Source: Flavipsychrobacter stenotrophus
GTDB taxonomy: Bacteria; Bacteroidota; Bacteroidia; Chitinophagales; Chitinophagaceae
Direction of reading: 5' to 3'
Assembly: GCA_947379685.1 (NCBI GenBank)
Contig: CANCOG010000098.1
Coordinates: 1 to 12,009 of the forward strand
Length of the DNA stretch: 12,009 nt
Positions 6,606 to 12,009 of the stretch are shown piece after piece. The position numbers and the translations under genes are program-made. How positions within the stretch are numbered: position 1 is the first letter of the stretch; every line of letters begins with the position of its first letter. The notes beneath the pieces are model-generated. The model had not been told where the DNA came from. It saw only the letters and a list, made by a program, of their open reading frames with translations, and did not search any database.

Positions 6606-7595
6606 CTACTGCCTGCTGAGTTCTTCATATACCTTATAGTACTGTTCTGCGATAATATCTATGCGATAGGGGATTACGTTTTGAAGTCCTTTTTCTACGA
6701 GTTGCTGGTACAATTCTTGGTTACTGAGTAGCTGATCGATTGCTAGTCTTATTTCATGCGGGTGGGCAGGGTTTACTAACAATGCTGATTCTTTGGCTAC
6801 TTCTTTCATGGCTCCCCGGTTACTTGTAATTACGGGGCGCCCAACAGACTGAGCCTCGATAATGGGCATCCCAAAACCTTCGTGAAAAGATGCAAAAAAC
6901 AATATGTCGCAGGCTACATAACGTTCCCATATCTGCTCATCGCTGAGGTTATTATAAACAGTATGCTGGATATTGTAAGCTTTTAGTTGTGCGGTATCCT
7001 GTGCATCGGGGTAGCCGACTATATCCAAGTGCACATTGAGGCCATTAACCGCCTCAATGAGTCCTTTAAGGTTCTTATGTGGACCGGTGCCGATTTGTAA
7101 TATCCGTGGCACAGAATGTAGCTGCTCTTTTTTGCTGAATCGGAATACGGGCTTTACGGGGTCATGAATGATACGGATACGTTCTGGTGGAAAGCCCAGG
7201 TATTCAATGAGTTTGTCGTGGGTGAATTCTGACACTACTGTAACAATATCTGTGTTGCGTAAAGGAAGTACAAACCAGAATATTTTGAAATTGATATATC
7301 GAATCCAGCTGCTGTTTTTCAGATTTTCGTAATGCCCGAAATCGTGCATGGTAATGATGTTCTTCTTACCTCTGAATGCAATAGCCAGGTAATTTACATC
7401 GCCTGTAATATGGTTGATGTCATTTGCTGATTTGCCCGCTTTAATTGCATTTTTTACACGCGACAGGCCATTTTCGCAATAGTATTCTTTAATGTCTATC
7501 TTGTCTTTTAAGCTCTCTTTTACTGATTTGAAAATGCCCTCTATAGAGACTCCGGTTTTTCGCGGTGCCCTGTAAAAGTGAGTTACTGAAAGCAT
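6606..7595 (-). CDS. Glycosyltransferase family 4 (GT-B fold)
   Basis: A 329-residue cytoplasmic glycosyltransferase of the GT4 type; donor and acceptor are unknown. The N-terminal domain includes ITMHDFGHY (81-89), with the His-Asp pair often seen near the active site, and VTVVSEFTHDKLIEYLG (118-134), the family's usual 'SxFT' helix. The C-terminal domain starts near 163 (PRILQIGTGPHKNLKGLIEAV, with Lys174 placed for donor phosphate binding) and carries the E-x7-E motif, Glu239 and Glu247, in HEGFGMPIIEAQSVGRPVITSN. The length is slightly short for GT4 but both domains are present. ATG at 7595 follows a TAnnTTTG promoter core at 7661-7668, with a leader of about 60 nt. It shows no close similarity to the neighbouring GT at 5169-6227 beyond the fold, so the pair is not a recent duplication. 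Confidence 0.87.
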   Translation of the reverse strand: MLSVTHFYRAPRKTGVSIEGIFKSVKESLKDKIDIKEYYCENGLSRVKNAIKAGKSANDINHITGDVNYLAIAFRGKKNIITMHDFGHYENLKNSSWIRYINFKIFWFVLPLRNTDIVTVVSEFTHDKLIEYLGFPPERIRIIHDPVKPVFRFSKKEQLHSVPRILQIGTGPHKNLKGLIEAVNGLNVHLDIVGYPDAQDTAQLKAYNIQHTVYNNLSDEQIWERYVACDILFFASFHEGFGMPIIEAQSVGRPVITSNRGAMKEVAKESALLVNPAHPHEIRLAIDQLLSNQELYQQLVEKGLQNVIPYRIDIIAEQYYKVYEELSRQ

Positions 7596-7660
7596 AGTTT
7601 GTCTAAATTGATTTTATCCCCGGCACAAAGTATAATTCAGCAGAGGGTGCGTATTAGTGC

Positions 7661-7668
7661 CAAAGATA
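7661..7668 (-). promoter_or_regulatory. Promoter -7 element of the glycosyltransferase at 6606-7595
   Basis: TATCTTTG on the minus strand is an exact TAnnTTTG match and is identical to the purC -7 element at 8839-8846. No good TTG is found about 19 bases upstream, where the arm of a terminator hairpin lies instead. Transcription would begin about 60 nt before ATG at 7595. Confidence 0.5.
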
Positions 7669-7669
7669 G

Positions 7670-7705
7670 AAAAAAATAACCTCCGGCACAGGATGGCCGG
7701 AGGTT
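7670..7705 (-). terminator. Intrinsic terminator downstream of purC
   Basis: Read on the minus strand, a perfect 10-bp stem (AACCTCCGGC/GCCGGAGGTT) with an 8-base loop is followed by A and seven T. It is the strongest terminator in the window. It ends leftward transcription about 190 nt after the purC stop codon, and its T-run lies one base from the -7 element of the next gene. Confidence 0.85.
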
Positions 7706-7762
7706 AAACTATCATAAAGTTTCGAAGTTGTCAGGTCGAAGGTTTTGGTCCAATTCGATATG

Positions 7763-7831
7763 CTAGTTCAGCTCATTGATTGGTGGCCCTTTACGTTTGC
7801 CCACCACCCCCAGCATGGCTATCAAAACCAC
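7763..7831 (-). other. Possible tiny ORF between purC and its terminator
   Basis: GTG at 7831-7829 (or ATG at 7816-7814) opens a 22- (or 17-) residue frame ending at TAG 7763. It reads as a short hydrophobic stretch (VVLIAMLGVV) followed by a basic, Pro-containing tail (GKRKGPPINELN). The frame is short enough to be chance and no ribosome binding site is clear. It would be the only coding matter in the 297-base gap 7596-7892; apart from the terminator and promoter, the gap shows nothing else. Confidence 0.15.
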
Positions 7832-7892
7832 CTGATTTATTCACTTATTAGAATTTTATTAAAATATTGAAAACACAAAAAAGGGTGTAGAA

Positions 7893-8813
7893 TTAACCTT
7901 CGATTTGCTTCAATGCTTCAATAATCTTATTTTCCACTTCGTTATAATTCATGTCCTGCTTCAGGAAAGTTTTACCTGTCACAACCTCGTATAATTCGAT
8001 GTAGCGTTCGGAAATACGGGCGGCAATTTCGTCGGTGATCTCTGGAACTTCCTGACCTTCAAGACCTTGAAAACCGTTTTCCATCAGCCATTCGCGTACG
8101 AACTCTTTAGACAATTGCCTTTGTGGTTCACCATTTTCCTGGCGGTCTTCGTAGCCGTCCATGTAAAAATAACGGGAGCTGTCAGGCGTGTGAATTTCGT
8201 CAATCAGGTAAATAGTATCACCTATTCTGCCGAATTCATATTTTGTGTCTACGAGTATAAGCCCGCGGCTTTTGGCTATTTCACGACCACGCTCGAACAA
8301 TGCCAGCGTAAATTTTTCGAGTTGCTCATATTCAGCCTTAGATACCAATCCGCTGCTGATAATTTCCTCGCGGGAAATATCTTCATCGTGGCCTACGTGA
8401 GCCTTGGTGGTTGGGGTGAGAATTGGCTTTTCAAAAAAATCATTTTCCTTCAAGCCTTCGGGCATAGGTACACCGCAAATTTCGCGTTTGCCGCTTTTGT
8501 AAGTTCTCCACGCATGGCCGGTAAGGTTACCACGTACCACCATTTCTACCGGGTACGTATCACATTTTAAGCCGATCGTGGTGTTGGGCAGTGGCGTTGA
8601 AAGTTTCCAGTTTGGAACTATGTCCTTAGTGGCATCGAGAAACGTAGCTGCAATTTGATTAAGCACCTGTCCTTTGTAGGGAATGGGGCGTGGTAGTACC
8701 ACATCGAATGCCGAGATACGATCACTAACGATCATGACCATGTACTTATCGTTGATCGTGTACACGTCGCGCACTTTACCTTTATAAAAATTCGTCTGGC
8801 CGGGTAGATGCAT
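7893..8813 (-). CDS. purC: Phosphoribosylaminoimidazole-succinocarboxamide synthase (SAICAR synthetase)
   Basis: Cytoplasmic enzyme of de novo purine synthesis that joins CAIR and aspartate using ATP to form SAICAR. With ATG at 8813 it has 306 residues, the usual length for this family. Visible signatures: FYKGKVRDVYTI (9-20, the nucleotide-binding loop), SDRISAFDVVLPRPIPYKG (30-48), PVEMVVRGNLTGHAWRTY (88-105), GLILVDTKYEFG (184-195) and LIDEIHTPDSSRYF (203-216), the last two being the C-terminal signature region. The frame stays open upstream to an ATG at 8975, but the purC promoter core lies at 8839-8846 within that extension, and the added residues match nothing in the family. The leader is then only about 20-25 nt, with no room for a purine riboswitch. 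No other pur gene is adjacent, and a strong terminator follows. Confidence 0.96.
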   Translation of the reverse strand: MHLPGQTNFYKGKVRDVYTINDKYMVMIVSDRISAFDVVLPRPIPYKGQVLNQIAATFLDATKDIVPNWKLSTPLPNTTIGLKCDTYPVEMVVRGNLTGHAWRTYKSGKREICGVPMPEGLKENDFFEKPILTPTTKAHVGHDEDISREEIISSGLVSKAEYEQLEKFTLALFERGREIAKSRGLILVDTKYEFGRIGDTIYLIDEIHTPDSSRYFYMDGYEDRQENGEPQRQLSKEFVREWLMENGFQGLEGQEVPEITDEIAARISERYIELYEVVTGKTFLKQDMNYNEVENKIIEALKQIEG

Positions 8814-8838
8814 ATGGCTCTGATATTTTTTGGGGGTG

Positions 8839-8846
8839 CAAAGATA
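8839..8846 (-). promoter_or_regulatory. Promoter -7 element of purC
   Basis: TATCTTTG on the minus strand is an exact match to TAnnTTTG and is followed by GC, as in many Bacteroidota promoters. It lies 25 bases before the ATG at 8813. No clear TTG is present about 19 bases upstream. It fixes the purC start by excluding the longer frame to 8975. Confidence 0.6.
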
Positions 8847-9053
8847 CGGTGATTGAATGAATAATTGTATAGAGGGATTTTTTGTTTTGTGATGGGGGAT
8901 TTCATTGGTTTCGAGGGCAAAGATATGGTCGCCCAGGGAAGGCGAGATGCAGACGTTTCTGCTGCGAAATGACAAAGGGTGGGGTTGGTAGCTACTATAG
9001 ATGGGAGCTGCGACGGTCTCCGGGTTTATTGCAAATCTTTGCCATTCGGTTCA
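8847..9053. other. Intergenic stretch without recognisable gene
   Basis: Between the purC promoter and the inverted repeat upstream of the exporter I see no convincing coding frame. A 63-residue plus frame (8882-9073) has no family character. The segment around 8941-8990 (CTGCTGCGAAATGACAAAGG) looks like a decayed dispersed intergenic repeat, but only one copy is present in the window. Confidence 0.4.
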
Positions 9054-9093
9054 CCTTCAATCCCTTCCGATAGGTATCATAAGGGATTGAAGG
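9054..9093. repeat. Perfect 13-bp inverted repeat upstream of the exporter
   Basis: CCTTCAATCCCTT (9054-9066) pairs perfectly with AAGGGATTGAAGG (9081-9093) across a 14-base loop that contains GATAGGTATC, itself a small palindrome. No T-run follows on either strand, so it does not look like a terminator. It lies about 130 bases before the exporter start and could be an operator, a leader hairpin or a relic of a repeat. Confidence 0.65.
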
Positions 9094-9222
9094 GTTAGGG
9101 GAACACTAATAGCTTCTCTTCGTTCAGGCGTTATTGGAATATTTATTATGCGAAGATTTGGAATGCCCCCCATTCGCAATGCACATTTCCCAAGTTCTGA
9201 AATTAAAGTAACTTGCCCTCGG

Positions 9223-9843
9223 ATGGAAATTATTAGCGCAGTAGTGAAGGGGGTGCTGATAGGGTTGTTCATGGCTATTTCTGTGGGGCCAACCTTATTC
9301 GCCGTTATCAAGTACAGCATGAGTAATAATTACAAGGCCGGGCTGGCTTTTGTAATAGGGGTTTCGGTTAGCGATATAATGTATGTTACCATTGCCAATG
9401 TTGCTGCGGCGTGGTTGGTAGTGCTCAATAGTTACGGGCGATATATTGCCTATGGGGGCGCTGCTATCCTGGTAACAGTAGGGCTGGTGGGTTTATTAAA
9501 AAAGGCTGATGATGATAAAGCGCAGGAAGTTAAGACCATAAGCGGGAGGCATTATTTCAGGATATGGGTAAGTGGTTTTCTAATTAATTCCATTAATCCC
9601 GGGGTAATTATCAGCTGGCTGGCGGCGGTTTCTGCAACTATGAATAAGGGAGGTGGGTACAGGTTTGTTTTGTTTGGCACATGCCTTTCGCTCATTCTGG
9701 CGATAGATTTTCTGAAGGTTTTTCTGGCAGAGAAAATCAGGGTATTGCTTACGCCGCAACGGCTTGGGCTTCTACACAGGGTTTCTTCGTTTATTATTTT
9801 ACTTTTAGGGCTCATTTTGTTTGTAAAAACAATTCTGGAGTAA
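9223..9843 (+). CDS. LysE/RhtB family transporter
   Basis: Inner-membrane exporter of the LysE/RhtB/CadD group, whose characterised members expel amino acids or related small solutes; the substrate here is unknown. With ATG at 9223 the protein has 206 residues, typical of the family. Six hydrophobic segments lie at about 6-27, 38-60, 70-92, 112-135, 146-168 and 185-204. Segment 1 holds GLFMAISVGPTLFAVI, the counterpart of the family's PGP motif with Val for the first Pro. The GLAFVIGVSVSD stretch and INSINPGVIISWLA (the family 'NP' motif of segment 4) are also present. The frame extends back to ATG at 9148, but the 25 extra residues are polar, match nothing in the family and would displace the first segment from the N-terminus. 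It stands alone; no LysG-type regulator is in the window. Confidence 0.85.
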   Translation: MEIISAVVKGVLIGLFMAISVGPTLFAVIKYSMSNNYKAGLAFVIGVSVSDIMYVTIANVAAAWLVVLNSYGRYIAYGGAAILVTVGLVGLLKKADDDKAQEVKTISGRHYFRIWVSGFLINSINPGVIISWLAAVSATMNKGGGYRFVLFGTCLSLILAIDFLKVFLAEKIRVLLTPQRLGLLHRVSSFIILLLGLILFVKTILE

Positions 9844-10060
9844 AGTTAATTGATGACAGAGATTTCGTATGGATGTAGATCGTGGAAGTAAGGAACCAGC
9901 AGTTTGGATGTTTAAGATTCTGGGTTGTGGCACAGTTTATGGAGCATCCAATCTTTAAAGCTGCGAATGTCGTATACAATTTGGGTGTAAAGCAATAAAT
10001 TCACCTGTTTTTTAACCCAGGGCTAGGTTTTGATTAAGCTTTTATTAACAGCAATTAATC
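9844..10060 (+). other. Intergenic stretch upstream of the Prc-like protease
   Basis: About 217 bases with no supported gene. The only plus-strand frame with an ATG (9869-9958, 29 codons) has no clear binding site or recognisable residues. AACC...GGTT around 10015-10029 is too weak to call a terminator for the exporter. Confidence 0.4.
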
Positions 10061-10068
10061 TACATTTG
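10061..10068 (+). promoter_or_regulatory. Promoter -7 element of the Prc-like protease gene
   Basis: TACATTTG is an exact TAnnTTTG match, 25 bases before the ATG at 10094. The -33 position, 19 bases upstream, reads TTT instead of TTG. The leader would be about 20 nt. Confidence 0.5.
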
Positions 10069-10093
10069 TTTAGGATTCATTAAGTAAAGAGAT

Positions 10094-12009
10094 ATGTTGA
10101 GATTCATGAAGAATAAGATTCTGATACCGTTGCTGATTTTAGGTGCTCTCGCGGCATTTTTTTCGTTCAGATACAGTGCCGCCAGCAGCCGTTCGTCTAA
10201 TGACAAACGAAAACTGGTTCTGGAAACTGTGATGGCCGCTATGCAGCACGACCACTTTTCGCCAAGGCAGGTAGATGATACATTTTCGACCAGGGTGTAC
10301 CATAAAACCTTTGATTTCTTCGATAATGCGAAGATATTTTTTACACGCCAGGACGTTGCGAAATTTAGTGCTTACGAGTTTAAAATAGATGACGAAATAA
10401 AGGCCGGATCGCTTGAGTTTTACGATTCTTTTGATGCTGTGTACCAGAAAAGGGTAGCAGAAGCTGAAAAGCTGTACGGCCCGATATTGGATAAGCCATT
10501 CAGCTTCAACAAAGACGAACGATTTGTTACTGATCCTAAAAAGGATGAATACGCTGACGGAGCGGCCGGACTAAATGAAAAGTGGCGCCTGATGCTGAAG
10601 TTCCGTGTGCTGGAGAAATACGTGGCATTGAAAGATGAGCGCGAAAAAAAGAGGATAGATTCTCCAAAAGCGCAGTTGCCTGCCGATGATTCGCTGGAAA
10701 GGCAGGCACGTAAGGACCTGAAAAGGACTTGGTCGCTGATATTTAAACGCCAGCACAAGTGGAAGGATGACGAGCGTTTTACGATCTTCATTAATCAGAT
10801 AGCTGAAACAGAAGACCCACATACCAGCTATCTGCCACCTGTAAACAAAAATGAATTTGACGCCATGATGAGTGGCAGCTTTTTCGGTATTGGTGCCCAA
10901 CTGAAGGAAAACCCTGACAATGGTAAGATAACCATTACTGCAATTGTGACTGGAAGTCCATCGTGGAAGCAAGGTGACCTGAAGGCTGATGACGAAATAC
11001 AAAAGGTAGCTCAGGGCGATAAAACCCCGGTAGATGTTACCGGTTATGAACTTAATGATGTGGTACGACTGATAAGGGGTGACAAGGGCACGGAAGTGCG
11101 CCTGACCGTTAAGAAGCCAGATGGTACAATTAAGGTAGTTCCTATTAAGCGTGACGTAGTTAGTCTGGAAGAGACATTTGCAAAATCGGCAATCATAAAT
11201 AGTAAGGAAGGTAAGATAGGTTACATTTATTTGCCAGAATTCTATGCCAACTTTAACCATACCAGTAACCGCAGGTGTGCAATAGATGTAATGGAGGAGG
11301 TTAAGAAACTGAAGGCAGAAGGTGTGACCGGAATGATACTTGACCTTAGGGGCAATGGCGGCGGATCGCTGAGCGACGTGGTTGAAATGGCCTCCGTGTT
11401 TGTAGGTAAGGGACCAGTGGTACAGGTTAAAAACAGCAATGCATCGGTTGCTGTGTTGCGTTCACAGATTTCTGATACCGCTATTTATACTGGTCCATTT
11501 GCCATAATGGTTAATGAGGGCAGCGCTTCGGCTTCTGAAATTATGGCTGCTGCCATGCAGGATTACCAGCGCGCAGTAATAGTTGGTGCACCAACTTATG
11601 GTAAGGGTACAGTACAAAAGATGGTTCCTTTGGATGAAATGCTGAATCCGGTTACGCGTATGCAGTTGAGGAGCTCAGATAGTGCTGAACCATCATTGGG
11701 CGAGTTGAAGCTGACAATGGAGAAATTTTATAGGGTGAATGGTGGTTCGACGCAGTTAAAGGGAGTAGTGCCAGACATTTTGTTGCCTGACGCATATGAC
11801 TACCTGGATGAAGAAGACCTGGGCGAACGCAGGAATAAATCTGCACTGCCTTATGATGAAATACCAGCGGCTGCCATCAATTCATCAAAGAGTGTTTATA
11901 ACCTTTCGCAGCTTGCAGAACTTAGCAAGAGCAGGGTTGCAGGGAATGAGATCTTTAAGCTTGTAGAGCAGACCAGTGCTACCCGTAAAGCAAAAATGGA
12001 AGACAAGAC
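10094..12009 (+). CDS. prc: Carboxy-terminal processing (tail-specific) protease, S41 family (3' end beyond window)
   Basis: Envelope serine protease of the Prc/Tsp group that trims or degrades periplasmic proteins from their C-termini. I translated it from ATG at 10094; the frame is open for 638 codons to the window end, and such proteins usually exceed 660 residues, so the tail is missing. Residues 6-24 form a signal peptide or N-terminal anchor (KNKILIPLLILGALAAFFSF). About 35-240 is the helical N-terminal domain with the conserved DPHTSYLPP near its end. About 262-345 is the PDZ domain (FFGIGAQL, DEIQKV). The protease core runs from about 370: GYIYLPEFY, LDLRGNGGGSL (416-426), EGSASASEIMAAAMQDY and YGKGTVQ. 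Aligned to E. coli Prc, the serine-lysine dyad is Ser479 and Lys504, 25 residues apart as in the model enzyme, and Asp490 is also kept. The start of the C-terminal domain follows. An ATG at 10106 (MKNKIL) is an alternative start. Confidence 0.93.
   Translation, partial: MLRFMKNKILIPLLILGALAAFFSFRYSAASSRSSNDKRKLVLETVMAAMQHDHFSPRQVDDTFSTRVYHKTFDFFDNAKIFFTRQDVAKFSAYEFKIDDEIKAGSLEFYDSFDAVYQKRVAEAEKLYGPILDKPFSFNKDERFVTDPKKDEYADGAAGLNEKWRLMLKFRVLEKYVALKDEREKKRIDSPKAQLPADDSLERQARKDLKRTWSLIFKRQHKWKDDERFTIFINQIAETEDPHTSYLPPVNKNEFDAMMSGSFFGIGAQLKENPDNGKITITAIVTGSPSWKQGDLKADDEIQKVAQGDKTPVDVTGYELNDVVRLIRGDKGTEVRLTVKKPDGTIKVVPIKRDVVSLEETFAKSAIINSKEGKIGYIYLPEFYANFNHTSNRRCAIDVMEEVKKLKAEGVTGMILDLRGNGGGSLSDVVEMASVFVGKGPVVQVKNSNASVAVLRSQISDTAIYTGPFAIMVNEGSASASEIMAAAMQDYQRAVIVGAPTYGKGTVQKMVPLDEMLNPVTRMQLRSSDSAEPSLGELKLTMEKFYRVNGGSTQLKGVVPDILLPDAYDYLDEEDLGERRNKSALPYDEIPAAAINSSKSVYNLSQLAELSKSRVAGNEIFKLVEQTSATRKAKMEDK

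Noticed and set aside
5169..7595. A polysaccharide biosynthesis operon
   Set aside because: Only two glycosyltransferases, separated by about 380 bases of repeats; no flippase, polymerase or sugar-nucleotide genes in the window.
8067..8570. 167-codon plus-strand open frame
   Set aside because: Antisense to purC conserved motifs; not a gene.
8814..8975. 54-residue N-terminal extension of purC
   Set aside because: It contains the purC -7 element and has no family similarity; PurC proteins begin just before the YKGKVRD motif.
9148..9222. 25-residue N-terminal extension of the LysE-type exporter
   Set aside because: Polar, not family-like, and places the first membrane segment away from the N-terminus; ATG at 9223 gives the normal length.
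9869..9958. 29-codon plus-strand frame between the exporter and the protease
   Set aside because: Very short, no clear ribosome binding site, no recognisable residues.
10571..11260. 229-codon minus-strand open frame
   Set aside because: Antisense to the Prc-like protease over its N-terminal and PDZ regions, with no recognisable motif.

Overview
The window looks like a chromosomal segment of a member of the Bacteroidota, probably Chitinophagales/Chitinophagaceae-like. The evidence is an S46 dipeptidyl-peptidase, a secreted protein with a gliding-motility/type IX secretion C-terminal domain (CHU_C), promoter cores matching the Bacteroidota -7 consensus TAnnTTTG, and ribosome binding sites that are mostly absent or A-rich. 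No rRNA, tRNA, CRISPR array, transposase or prophage gene was seen.

Layout, left to right. (1) 1-2134, minus: an S46 peptidase lacking only its last residues at the left edge. The Arg in the S1 pocket position makes it DPP11-like (Asp/Glu-specific). (2) 2236-4338, plus, divergent from it: a 700-residue secreted protein with a six-repeat beta-propeller apparently inserted in a PKD-like domain, two further Ig/PKD-like domains and a type B T9SS sorting domain. (3) 4500-4796, plus: a small muconolactone-isomerase/YciI-like protein, flanked on both sides by degenerate copies of a CACAAAG-rich intergenic repeat. (4) 4797-5168: an intergenic stretch with a three-hairpin repeat, one hairpin of which could end transcription of the small gene. 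(5) 5169-6227 and 6606-7595, both minus: two GT4-type glycosyltransferases. Between them lie a second copy of the three-hairpin repeat and a different nested palindrome. (6) 7893-8813, minus: purC, with a good promoter and a strong downstream terminator that abuts the promoter of the glycosyltransferase at 6606-7595. (7) 9223-9843, plus: a LysE/RhtB-type exporter, preceded by a perfect 13-bp inverted repeat. (8) 10094 to the right edge, plus: a Prc/Tsp-type S41 carboxy-terminal processing protease, truncated by the window end.

The genes do not form one pathway. Both ends encode envelope peptidases (DPP11-like and Prc-like), and a T9SS cargo and two glycosyltransferases add a cell-surface flavour. 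purC and the exporter are housekeeping or transport genes. Most genes appear to be single transcription units with their own promoters.

The most interesting non-coding signal is the pair of three-hairpin repeats at about 4979-5060 and 6334-6418. Their linkers are conserved and their stems have changed on both arms so that pairing is kept. No clear new gene system was found.
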